This document shows positions 46,574 through 57,317 of a stretch of 64,000 bases of DNA, piece after piece. Position 1 is the first letter of the stretch; the number at the start of each line of letters is the position of its first letter. This DNA is from Rhododendron vialii (lineage: Eukaryota; Streptophyta; Magnoliopsida; Ericales; Ericaceae), in the NCBI RefSeq assembly GCF_030253575.1, contig NC_080564.1:9158501-9222500 (forward strand), written 5' to 3'. A model generated the notes under the pieces. The model did not search any database. It saw nothing but the letters and a program-made list of their open reading frames with translations, and had not been told where the DNA came from. A program made the translations under genes and the position numbers.

Positions 46574-49500
46574 ATGGATTTTGGGGAGGTGGGTATGGAT
46601 GGATTAGAGGGTCCAAAGAGCAGTAATGGATCTGGGTTTCTCAAAAAGGGGAGATCTGGGCCTGGGGAAGAGGACTGGAGGGGATCGAAAGCAGCCAAAA
46701 CTGACGACTCTGATTCCCAGAAGACAATGTTGTATCAACAGGGGACTAACCAGCTGCTGAGATCTAATTCTCTGCTCTCCTTTGATAATGGCGGCCAACG
46801 TGAGAACATGCTCAGCTTCTCTTCCCCTAGATCAGAAGTTACTTTCCTCACCAAGAACGGAGTTGCAGCAGAAAGGACTGGCACTCAGAACCCATCTTTC
46901 CCCTACTTTCAGCAAACGCCTTCTTACGCTTACAGCAGAAACTCAGGTACAGGATAAAATCAGTTCTTTGGGAATTACTTAGAACGTGTGGGCTATGGTT
47001 TTGGATGTTCTTTTTTGGTGATTGGTGGATGCATCTGAGATTTTGGTCAAAATCATTTGATAAAAAATGGTTTGTTAACATTTCGTTCGTACTTGAGTGG
47101 ACATCTAACCAAACAAACTCGATTTCTGAGCCAGCTCAGCCAGGTGGTTGTTGAAATTTGGGAACAGGAAAAAAAAGAGGGTTAATAGTCTCTTTTTTTT
47201 TTTATCACCTGGGTTAATAGTCTTGTCGAGTAAAATAAGGTCGTTTTTTTTTTTGTTGCTTCGATTAAGTTTCCGGTTTTTTCTTTTACTACATGGAGCA
47301 CTTTCCAAAAAAACCCATCTTCCTTTGCTGCCTGCAGTCTAATTTCTATAGTTTTCTGTGTAAAGTTTGAAACTTTTAATGGTATTTGGGTATACTCTAT
47401 TAAATGGTAAAGGGACATCACCTTTGATTTCTGCTTCCACTGGGTTTTCAGATATTTACTTCTTTCTTACTGGATGGAAACCCTTCCTAGGTTTTGGTTC
47501 CCCTGTTTTTTTTTCCTTACCTCAGTTGTGACTTCTTTCTATTATATCATAAATGTCACTTATCAGAAAAGATGTAAATGCAGAAAACTGCAAATAAAAT
47601 TCGTACTGACAGATTAGGGTTGTTTTTGCTTAAATTAGCCAACTTGTTTGTATTTTCTTGACATTTTCCTCTTTTAATTTAAATTTGACACTTCTCATCG
47701 TATTTTTTTTCTTGGGGAAAGTTAGAATTATTAGACTAGTTACATTAGCACCTTATATGAGTTCAAGTGTTCAACTACTCACCTCCTTGCTTCCAGCACC
47801 GAAGTGCCCTCCTCTGCCCTTGGGGCAAAGGCCTTAAGGCTATACTTTTCATATTGTTAGAGCATCTCTCGCCCTTACTCTATTTTTTACCCAAATTTGA
47901 GTAAAAGTAAAAGCTTCATTTGGTATGGAGCATTCCAATGGACAAATACAAATTCAAATGTAAGCATAAATTTGAGTAAAATTTATTAATGGGTAGTTGA
48001 AAATTTGAGATGGATAAAATAGCATTCAAAAAATTTATTTAAGTGTCTCCCTTGATTCGGTTAAAATTCGAGTAAAACTCAATTTGAAATGGGTTTGAGT
48101 CAAGGGCTGGAGAGACATTTTGGGGGTTTTACTCAAATTTTGGTTCTAAGTTTAGAATCGAGTAAATGCTAGAGATGCTTTTAGGGCAAATGATTAATCC
48201 CAATATTTTGACAATAAGTTGAAGAAATTTAACACTACACTAAGAATACTTACTTTCATTGTCTTTAGGGATAACTAACTAAGTCCAAACTTGTCTCTTA
48301 ACCAGGCATAAAACAGACCACCTCTAGAACGAATTTTATTAAGCACGTGTTGATTTTTTTCCTGTGATGAACATTCCTCTTACCACTTCTTTCCATTACT
48401 TTTCATGTTTCAGGGTATGGTTCTGGGGGCTTGAATGGAGGCATTAATGGGCCTCTAGGTCTGGGGGCTAGGGGGCCATTTACTCCATCTCAGTGGGTTG
48501 AGCTGGAGCACCAGGCCCTCATCTACAAGCACATAGTGTCAAATGTACCTGTTCCAGCCAATTTGCTTATAGCCCTCAAGAAATCTATCAGCCCTTATGG
48601 GTTATTTGGGTGGTCTTCTGGATCCTATGCCCCAAACTCATGTAAGGATGCTCTCTTCCATGAAAATTCAAAAGAATGTAGTGGTTTCTTTTGTTCCGAG
48701 TTTGCAAAGTTTTGTGCCCCTGCCTGTTTTAGGTTGAAAAGTTTACTTGATATATTGATTCAAAGAATCAAGAATCTCTAATTGTTGTTCAACTTTTAGA
48801 GTCACATGTTTGCATTGTCATATGCCTTCTTTTTCCGTTTCATTTTGTTTGTCGTTTTTGCTTTGGGACATGTCATAAAATCGGTGCATATATTCCATCT
48901 GATATTGGTGAAGTTCTTTTGATTGGTCTAAATAAATTCACCAAATTACGGCATTTATTGGTCTGAAATCTGAATGATTGCTGAAAATGAACAAACAAAT
49001 TGGGACAACGGAGTTGGACTCAATTGTTCCGCGCTATGGACCGTATATATATTCAGTGGCGGCTGCATTCCAAGAGATGGTGTGCAGTTGAAATCCTCAT
49101 TTTTTGTACTTATCTTAGTAGTATTAATTTTCCATTAGGCTTCATTTTAACGCACAGCTCAAACAAAACCGACACTTAGTATCAGTATTTACTGCTATTC
49201 GTATTTGTATCAGTATCCTGCCCTGTCTTCCCTCTCAAAGGTGGTCAAGACAACTGTAAAATCTTATATATCCTCATATTTTTTGTCATACTATTCATAC
49301 TATTATATGAGATTTTGCTTATGTATTGTTTGTCGAAGGAACTAATAGAGTTAAAGGTAGTTTTTCAATACAATGCTACAAATTCATGAAGCCGCCCCAA
49401 CAGTGAATTGTCCAAAGTACATTGTGGCAGCAACATTGCATTCATCCTTGTGGTGTGGGGCACATCTAGAATACATGCAGTTACGCGGGCACTACTCTGA

Positions 49501-51813
49501 AGACATTCCATTCAAATTTTTGAGTGTTCTGAATTGTTTTCCTTGTCCAAAACCACGTGTCAATTGCTCGTGTCAAATTCCTGTTACTGGTTTCAAGTAT
49601 GTTTATTTCCATGAATCCCAGTTTTATGTGCTTCTAACCTACCAGTCTTGCTGTAAAATTTACCTTCATTTTGAGTCTTTGACCCTCTTTAGTTTTATTT
49701 GTAGACTGTTTTTGTTCTTATTTTCAACTTTTTGTTTGCTGCTTTTGGCTTTGTTCTCTTCCCCTTTCCCTTTCCGATCCACGCAGTGGGAGCAGGTTCT
49801 TTTCATCTAGGTTTCTCTGGCAACACTGATCCTGAGCCAGGGAGGTGTCGTCGGACAGATGGAAAGAAATGGCGGTGCTCAAGAGATGCAGTTGGCGATC
49901 AAAAGTACTGCGAACGGCACATTAATAGAGGCCGCCATCGTTCAAGAAAGCCTGTGGAAGGCCGGTCTGGCCAATCCGTATCTGGAACCACCACAAACGT
50001 GGCACCGATTGCTTGTTCTGCATCATCAGCATCGGTGATCTCCAGCAACGGTGCTGATAATTCTTCTGCAGGGGTGATTCTCAACAGGTAAAAGGACACA
50101 CGTAATGGATTCCAGTATATGTTTGTCAGTTACTTATCATTACCTATTTGAGTTATATAAGAATTCTAGCAATTCAAACCTGTTATTGCTGACCCAGGGT
50201 TCTAGCCAAGTGGTCGTGAGGGGGCACTTAAGTGCCAAATAAACAGTTTGAAGAAGTTTTGTTCAAAACTGTGTTTCAAAAACGGTCTTCATTCAAAACC
50301 AAAACAGCCATTTTCATAGCTCTTTATTTTGAAAATGAAAATGTCATCGTTTTGGAACAGTTTTCTGGGAAAAGTTCTGTTTGTTAACAGTTTTCTTTTC
50401 AAACCATACGTACACATCTACTCACCTTTTCTTTACTTTCAAATACTCCATTATTTCATCTTTACTTTTGGTGAAAGTGACTAGTCCTATCAAGTGAGAA
50501 CTTAGATTCCTTCTTTTGGAGGGCTTCGTTCTGTCTCCTTTGTCCAGTGTCCATGCTCAAGGCTAGGGTGGAAATTATGGTTTCTGCATCTGTATCATTG
50601 TTTCTTGAGAGACTTTCTGACTTTTTTCCTTTGCCTTCCTTGCCACCAGACTTGTTTTTGTTTTTGGGTTTTTGTTATGGAGTGCTCCAAGGGCACTATT
50701 TAATAAAGCTTCAAGTACTCCTACACTCTGCGTGTTGTGCATTTCATCGGAGATTATACAACAATTCCAAGCTTCTTAACAAACGTGGTTAGGGTATTCA
50801 TTGGCACAACTGTTAGTTTTAGGGTCTTGTTAACGGGTGTCCTAAACAAAGTTTTAAATGGTCGTCTATCCTTCACGACACACTTTGACAAAGAATGTCG
50901 GTTTCAAGCTTGTATAACAAATCACCTTCGGGTACCGTTCACAAAACTGTTTGTTCAACCTATTTCTTGTGTACTTACTAATCAAGTGATGTGTATGACT
51001 GTATGGGACAGAATGCAAATTCCTCCAAGCCACTCTGTGGTGTCTCCAACCACCAACCTGAAGGCGAAAGACTCTCCATTCTCCATCCCAAAACAGCATA
51101 TCCCTATAAAAGAATCCCCTCACTCACAGTTTGGACTCATCTCTTCCGATTCCCAATTGAATCCTTCTCAGATCACAACCTCCAGAAACTACAACCCTGT
51201 CTTGGATTTCAATGCCCATGAGTCCCATGACCAAAAACCGCTTCGCCCTTTCATGGATGAGTGGCCCAAGGACCAATCCAGTAGTGCCACCATTGCATGG
51301 CCTGAAGAACTTAAATCGGATTGGACCCAGCTCTCAATGTCGATTCCTTTGGCCTCCGATTTCTCATCGACCTCATCCTCATCACCTCAGGACACAATTG
51401 CCCAATCACCGCTGAGGTTATCTCGTGACCTCAGCCAGATGGAAAATTGTATGTCTCTTACTAATCACCACAGTGAATCAAACCAAAAGCAAAAGAATTG
51501 GATACCAATATCTTGGGGGAGTTCAGTCGGAGGTCCATTAGGAGAGGTATTGAACAACACCTCTAGCACTGTGGGAGGATGCAAGAACTCATCGGCTTTG
51601 AACCTGACGAGGAGCGGAGTGTGGAATGGAAGCCCCCAGTTGGGATCATCGCCCACTGGGGTGTTGCAAAAGACGAATTTTGTTTCGTGCTCAAATAGCA
51701 GTTCGGGTGGCAGCCCGAGAGCCGAAAACAAGATCGCCGACGGAAGTGGTAGCATCGGTGATGATGTTCTTGGTTCGACTCTTTCGTGTTCGTTCTCCCT
51801 TCCATCATTGTGA
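46574..51813 (+). CDS. GRF: GROWTH-REGULATING FACTOR, GRF1/GRF2 type
   Basis: Exons are 46574-46946, 48414-48641, 49787-50087 and 51012-51813, giving 567 residues. The QLQ domain spans about residues 146-181 ([20 protein letters not shown]), the GIF co-activator contact. The WRC domain spans 215-258, with the C3H zinc ligands C221, C231, C242 and H245 and an arginine/lysine-rich nuclear signal. AVGDQKYC differs from the more usual AVPDQKYC. C-terminal motifs are [11 protein letters not shown] (about 403-413) and GGPLGEVLN (about 474-482), as in Arabidopsis GRF1/GRF2. The protein is a nuclear transcription factor that works with GIF proteins to promote cell proliferation in leaves and floral organs. 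The exon 4 acceptor lacks a good pyrimidine tract, but its reading NR|MQ aligns with relatives (NR|VQ). ATG 46574 begins MDFGEVG, close to MDLGV of GRF1. The miR396 site lies in exon 3. Confidence 0.95.
47860..48180. mobile_element. Harbinger-like MITE in GRF intron 1
   Basis: GAGCATCTCTCGCCC at the left and GCTAGAGATGCTT at the right form inverted repeats around 321 bp, flanked by TTA on both sides (47857-47859 and 48181-48183). The interior has paired GAGTAAAAGT and ACTCAAATTT-like stretches. Same terminal type as 8094-8673. Confidence 0.75.
49939..49959 (+). promoter_or_regulatory. miR396 target site in GRF exon 3
   Basis: The 21 bases from CGTTCAAGAAAG to CCTGTGGAA, coding RSRKPVE-type sequence at the end of the WRC domain, match the conserved miR396 binding site of plant GRF genes. 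In Arabidopsis, cleavage here lowers GRF levels as organs mature. Confidence 0.95.
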
Positions 51814-52585
51814 TCGTGGGCGGGCGGAAGTTGATTGAAGAAGGCGTTGGAGTTTAAAACAAACGGTATCAAGAACCATAAATTTCTTTCTGTTGTTTGT
51901 ATTGAGCCTAGTTAAATGTATTTTCTGAGGGACTGGATTATGCAGTCTGTGAAATGCAGTTAGTTCTGCTTTGTTTATTAGTGTTTCAGTGTGATCTTAT
52001 ATTTGGCACTTTCCCTTGTTTCCTTAACCATTTGAGCAATATAGACTTATCTGCATAGATATTCAGACGGACACAGACATCGGTGTCCGGTTTTGTGCAC
52101 ATGGATTTCGTCGAATAATTATAAGTCTGATCTTCACAAAAAACTTGGCTAGAACATGCTTCTACCTCGAACAGAATTTGATATACGGAAATGTTGGAGA
52201 TGATGCTTCGGCCAGTGTTGCGTTTGAGATCCATTGGGTGTGCTAAAAAACTAATGAAATGGGCTGGCTGCTGCTTTCGGCTGTCTCGATTTACGGTAAG
52301 ATGCCTCACAAGTGGCCTCACATGTATGAGCCTCGTTTTGTGTTTCACTTTTCAGAAGAAAAAATGTTTGGAAATTTCTTTTTCTGAAGATGGTTTTCAG
52401 AAAATTTGCTAAAATAAACCCTTGCTCCCAGGAGACACCCATAAGTTTTCAATTTAAAACTCTTGCTTTGGCGAAAAAAAAAAAAAAAAAACATTTGGCA
52501 CGTACTTTGGAGCAGGATTCATCCCGGCGCACAAACTTCTTTCCAGTTAGCAAACGAATGCAGAACGCCGCACTGTGAAATGATT
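51814..52585. other. 3' untranslated region and flank of GRF
   Basis: No gene is supported. The first few hundred bases should be the GRF 3' untranslated region. A 19-A run lies near 52472-52490. Confidence 0.5.
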
Positions 52586-52593
52586 ATCATTTC

Positions 52594-53235
52594 TAGGGCC
52601 GAATTATGATGTTTAGATTCGTTAGTTAAGTTTTAAGTGAACTTGAACTTGAGCCGAACTCAATGAAAATTTGACAAGCAGAGTTCGAGCTCAGCTTGCC
52701 TACGTTTGAGTTTAACTCGAGTTGGTTCACGAGCCTTAACGAGCCAATAATATCATATATTTATCCTCTCTCATAGGAATAAAAATGCAAATAAAATTTT
52801 ACTATGTGCATAAATAAATTCATACATATATAAAACGATACAAAACATATACATAAATAAGTTTTTAGGAATTGCAAGGGTTTATATTTCTTAATTTTTT
52901 ATTATGTACATAAACAAAATTCTCATAAAATAAGTGTGAAGGCACCCTACTTTAATAACTAGCTTTTGGGGTTGAGTTATACATGACTGTGTAACATGAT
53001 ATTAGAGTTGGGTATGTCAAGGATGAGTAGAGACGTAGAGTGCATGTCTTTAGCCTGCACGCGACTTGCTACTGAGTGAGCTCCGTGAGCGCAAGGGAGG
53101 GTGTGAAGCGAAATCCCACATTATTTGGGTACCAAAGTAATATGAAGAATATATAAGCGTGTGGGCACCGTCACTTCAATTTACCGAGTCGAGCCTCGAA
53201 CAGTTTACAAATGGCTCAGTTCATTTACAGTCCTA
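52594..53235. mobile_element. hAT-like element downstream of GRF
   Basis: TAGGGCCGAATTATGATG at the left and CATTTACAGTCCTA at the right are imperfect terminal inverted repeats around 642 bp. The flanks ATCATTTC (52586-52593) and AGCATTTC (53236-53243) match at 7 of 8 positions. The interior has GAGCTCAGCTTGCC- and GAGCC-rich sequence like 2014-3053. AATCCCACATTATTTGGGTA (53113) and TATATAAG (53149) resemble an LTR-type promoter and may be part of a nested remnant. Confidence 0.7.
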
Positions 53236-53243
53236 AGCATTTC

Positions 53244-54486
53244 TAATCCATGTCTTGGAATCCTATGCCGCGTATATCCATTAGTTTTCCCCAAAATCTG
53301 TTCTGGCTGTAGAAATATGGCCCCTAAATCTTCTTGAATTTGAGACACAACCAAGAGTAATTATTCAGTGGTTTTGACTCTTGAGACGCTGTCACATGGT
53401 GCCCCAATATTTTTATTCATCACATATTTTCGTGGGGTTTAAATTTGATAGTAAATGACACATCAATGATGTGAGGTAGGAAAATGAGATAACTAAGAGG
53501 ACAGGGGATCCACCCGGTTGCGTAGTTTTCCTCCTTGTTCGAGATGACACTGTAACAATTAATTAAACCAGTTTTCCCTCTCATATACCCCACTAGGCAA
53601 TAACTTAGGGAGGAACACAAAACAACGAAAATACCCCTTCTACTATTCTCTTCCATCACTAAATGAACAAACCAAGAATGTAAAATACTTAATTTTAACA
53701 GAGTAAAAAGAGAGAGAGACTAGAATCACACTTGTATATTACCGAAAGATTAAGAGGCCAAATCTTCTTAATTGGAAAAATGGCTTGGTAAATTATATAG
53801 GCTTGATCTCTAGTGTCAATTTATTTCTCTCTTGTATGAGATTATTTCTTGGGGTTGTTCTGTGTGTAACTTGATTTCGTTGCTGCATACCTCATACGAT
53901 TAATGTGTGATACCTCATTATTAAAATTATTTTAAATGTAATTCTCAAACCACTTCATATAGTCATATAAAACCTACTACAGTATATGACATGATGTTAG
54001 ATATATGTCAATTAATTAATTAGTTTGGCTTATTAAACATTTCGCCTTATATAGTCAAGCCTCCTTTCTTACATTTTACTCTTTACTCTAAAAAGTTGCT
54101 GCCACTTTTAAGATCATCCCCGGGCAGATATATTACTAATTGGTACGTACCATTGTTGGTTGGTTGCTCTGAATTTTCCACATCGATCAAGGGTACTTGC
54201 GTATGCTACTAAACCACGGAACGATCGTTTCAAGGAATTACAGAGCATCAAAATATAGTGAAAAGTAGGAGTACTTGTTTTGCATCATATAATTTTAAGA
54301 AGATCGAAACTTGGTTTCTTGAACATGAAGGCAAGGCAGCGTACAGCACAACGTACTCTCTGATTGCTAGCTCTTTCTATCGCCTAGCTAATTGATCATA
54401 CTCCCATGACTTTGACCTTGTGATGCTTACAATAGCTTGATGTTCGTTATCTAACTTCCCCACGTGATGTGAATGACTTGATAATC
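53244..54486. other. Intergenic, no gene recognised
   Basis: A/T-rich DNA. Open frames (for example minus-strand 53420-53659) have no recognisable domain. Confidence 0.4.
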
Positions 54487-54494
54487 CTTTGATG

Positions 54495-55310
54495 TAGTAG
54501 CAGGAGCAGAATTCATGACTGGCAGGAGCCAAACCCACACGTACTTTTTATGTTGGTAACGAAAAATATGTAGTATTTCACGAGTACTACTATAAATTGC
54601 TACTTGTGAGTTCTGAGGAAAAGACGAGATTGTGTGTTCGTGCATAAACGCTGTTTAGGTTTATGGACGCGATGTAAGAATGATTGATAACTCGAAATTG
54701 TTGGGGAGTTTTGCTCACATAGGAATTTTAAGAAAAGTTCTCTCGAAGAAACTTGCAAGGGTCAATTTTGTATTTTATATAAAAATTAACTTCAAAAACT
54801 AGTATAAGGGTCTATAATAAAAAATGAATGACCAAAAGCTGCCACATCAATTTTTGATTTTTCATTTAAGAGATTGCTAAGGTTAGCAATGTAGAAGTTC
54901 ACAATGGCATAATAAAAAATTGGATAGTCAAAACTTGTGCCATTACCTTTTTAAACTACGAAAAAACTAAAAACTGTGAACATATAAAATAGTTTTTTCT
55001 AAAAATAGTTTTTAAACTAATAAAATTTAAATCGAAAATATTTTTTTGAAAAAAAAAGTTTTAACATTTTTTTTTTTCAAAAAACAGCTTTTGTGTAACT
55101 ACAGTTTTTGAAAATAATTTTTATACAAGAAAAGGTTTTAAAAAAACAGTTTTCAAAATTTAACAGTGTTTCCGAAAAAAGTACTACACATTTTTTTTGG
55201 TAAACAAACTATTTTTGAAAAATAGTTTAAAAAATAATTTTTTTGGAAAAAATAGTTTTTTTTTTAAAAACAGTTTTTTAGTAAACTATTTTTTTAAAAA
55301 CATTGTGTGT

Positions 55311-55347
<37 letters not shown>

Positions 55348-55696
55348 GGAAAAGGAAAAGAGAGAACATTTTTGTGTACTGATGTGTAAAAGGAAAAGAG
55401 AGAACATTTTTGTGTAATGATGTGTATATTTGATTGAGAATATAAGAGGTTCACTAAATTTGATTATTGGCAAAATGTTGCTAGTTTTGGTTATCCAACA
55501 CCTAAAATCTGATTATTTTTATATAAGGAGGTTGTTAAGTTTAATTATAGCATTATGAACCATATATATTTTGCACAAACATTGTTAATTTTACAAATCT
55601 ATTACTTTTGATTATGCCATTGTGAATACTCTAATGTGCCGAATATTTGAAGTTGTCCAAGGGCTTGGCACCCCCTTGTGTCCACCACCGCCACTG
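54495..55696. mobile_element. hAT-like element with perfect 8-bp duplication
   Basis: CTTTGATG lies at 54487-54494 and again at 55697-55704. The right end CCACCACCGCCACTG matches the Tip100-like ends elsewhere in the window. The left end TAGTAGCAGGAGCAGA fits the inverted repeat only through several transitions, suggesting decay. The interior holds fold-back AAAAACAGTTTT runs and the 36-G tract at 55311-55346. No transposase. Confidence 0.65.
55311..55346. repeat. 36-base poly-G tract
   Basis: An unbroken run of 36 G after GTGTGTGT. Such runs can form G-quadruplexes and are hard to sequence, so the true length is doubtful. Confidence 0.9.
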
Positions 55697-55881
55697 CTTT
55701 GATGCTAGACATTTTATTACTCCTACAAAATAATCTACGCTAAATAAATTCAATCAAAATAAATATTTGTATATTTTATATAGAATTTTTTTTACAAAAT
55801 TTTCTTTACAGTTACGTCTTCGCTTAACTAAACTCTTGCAGTTGCCCCATAAAATAAGTAATCAAAAGAAATTGATGCAGA

Positions 55882-55884
<3 letters not shown>

Positions 55885-55938
<54 letters not shown>
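55885..55938. repeat. (TA)n run, left flank of fold-back element
   Basis: About 27 TA units directly before the fold-back element at 55939-56314. Confidence 0.95.
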
Positions 55939-55941
<3 letters not shown>

Positions 55942-56312
55942 CTTCTTATAAGAACTACCTTATTTTAATAAAATGCGGACCTCCATTTCCTGATTGAATT
56001 TCGATGATCCGAGCCGCTCAATGTGTTCAGAACGTAATTTTAAGGGTACTTGTGAGAAATCAGCAAAAAAAAAAGACCGGGAATGGTTTTATCCGAGCAG
56101 TTTTTGTTTATTTTTTATCTAACGGTTCAAATAACAATTGCTCAAATCAAGCCCTTTTCGGTCTTTTTTTTTGCCGATTTCTCACTAGTACCCTTAAAAT
56201 TACGTTCTGAACACGTTGAGCGGCTTGGATCATCGAAATCCGATCGGAAAAGGCGAGAAATGGGAGGTCCGCATATAAGGTCTTCATTTTAAGGTCCTTA
56301 CTTGAAGATTTT

Positions 56313-56314
<2 letters not shown>
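55939..56314. mobile_element. Fold-back element inserted in a (TA)n repeat
   Basis: ATGCGGACCTCCATTTCCTG near 55972 pairs with the complement of AAATGGGAGGTCCGCAT near 56274. Pairing continues through TCGATGATCCGAGCCGCTCA, TTCAGAACGTAATTTTAAGG and GATTTCTCAC segments. Arms of about 150 bp surround a short centre. (TA)n runs lie directly on both sides, as described for MITEs that target TA microsatellites. It shares the GATCCGAGCC module with 61404-61797 and 62322-62699. Confidence 0.8.

Positions 56315-56349
<35 letters not shown>
56315..56349. repeat. (TA)n run, right flank of fold-back element
   Basis: About 17 TA units directly after the fold-back element. Confidence 0.95.
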
Positions 56350-56351
<2 letters not shown>

Positions 56352-56801
56352 TCTAAACCGCTGTAAATAGGCTGTTCATGGAGCCGCGCGATCTCGGTCA
56401 TCTGTTTCGGCTTTTGACAATCTAGATTTAAATGAAACTTTCCCGAGGAAGATTTTACCCAAAAAAGTTTCATTAGCATGTGGACTGTGAAAATACTCTT
56501 GGACGGTCGCGATTCACCTTCGTAAATAGCTGTTCACGGAACTTTCCGTTAAAACGATTTTCATATATATTATATGTATATTTAATGTTCGAAATAAAAT
56601 TTATTTGCATCTAACCATGCCCAAATCAGTTTGTAGTTTATTATTTCTAGCTATTAAAAACAAATCTTCATTTAAAAGCAAAACTACCTTCTCCTTCACG
56701 CATTTCTTGAGTTATTTTGCCGTTAGGGAGTGTGCAGTGTATGACGTATACCATATATATCTCCTACAAAACCCTCAATTTTGTTTCATTCAATCCACAA
56801 C

Positions 56802-57317
56802 ATGAGCCACAGAAAAGTCCATTCCCAATGCAGCGTTCCCTTCCTGTGGGAGGAAATCCCTGGTGTGCCCAGATCAAATTTCGTCCATCACTCAAGTCTT
56901 CCACCCCCAGATTCATTGCCTCCAAGTGATGATAATAGCCCCAAACTCTCAGCTCATCATGAAATGAACATGATTCCTCTTCCTCCTCCGTGCCCGCTTC
57001 AATCGATGCATAACTACAAGAGAAGCTCTTCATTTAGAGGGAAGCTTGCGAAACAGGAAGACCCTTTTGTTGCAGCTTTGAAGGAGTGCACCAAGGGTAC
57101 CGGTAGAAGCGGAAAAGCGGCCGCTGGCCGGAGCAAGAATACGGGAGGTGGTACCACTTATGTAGGGTTGAAGGGGAGGCAGAGTAAGTTTGGTTTCTCG
57201 TGTATGTGTTCGGACGATGTTAGCGTTGATAATTTGGTGAGGTTGGCTACTGTCCCTCCTTTTCCTGGAGGGAGATCACCATACGGAGGATCTGTTAACA
57301 AGACAAGGGTAGAGTGA
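56802..57317 (+). CDS. DUF688-type plant protein, function unknown
   Basis: A single-exon frame of 171 residues. MSHRKV at 56802 is preferred over the upstream ATG at 56781 because CSVPFLWEEIPGVP (about 10-23) follows at the position seen in plant DUF688 proteins. The middle is rich in Pro and Ser (DSLPPSDDNSP and IPLPPPCPLQS), then DPFVAALKECTKG (about 90-102), then a Gly/Ser/Lys-rich stretch, and it ends SMCSDDVSVDNLV-like (FSCMCSDDVSVDNLV) and FPGGRSPYGG. No signal peptide or membrane segment is evident. A TATA-like CATATATAT lies near 56751, about 50 bp before the start. The biochemical function of the family is not known to me. Confidence 0.85.
   Translation: MSHRKVHSQCSVPFLWEEIPGVPRSNFVHHSSLPPPDSLPPSDDNSPKLSAHHEMNMIPLPPPCPLQSMHNYKRSSSFRGKLAKQEDPFVAALKECTKGTGRSGKAAAGRSKNTGGGTTYVGLKGRQSKFGFSCMCSDDVSVDNLVRLATVPPFPGGRSPYGGSVNKTRVE

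Noticed and set aside
49055..49400. hAT element in GRF intron 2 from CAGTGGCGGCTGC
   Set aside because: The left-end-like motif is present, but no matching right end or 8-bp duplication was found.
50737..51813. Single long open frame treated as an independent gene
   Set aside because: Its second part is GRF exon 4 in the same frame; the first part is intron 3 sequence without homology.
55188..55382. Open frame with a poly-Gly stretch
   Set aside because: It is the poly-G homopolymer translated; no protein is suggested.
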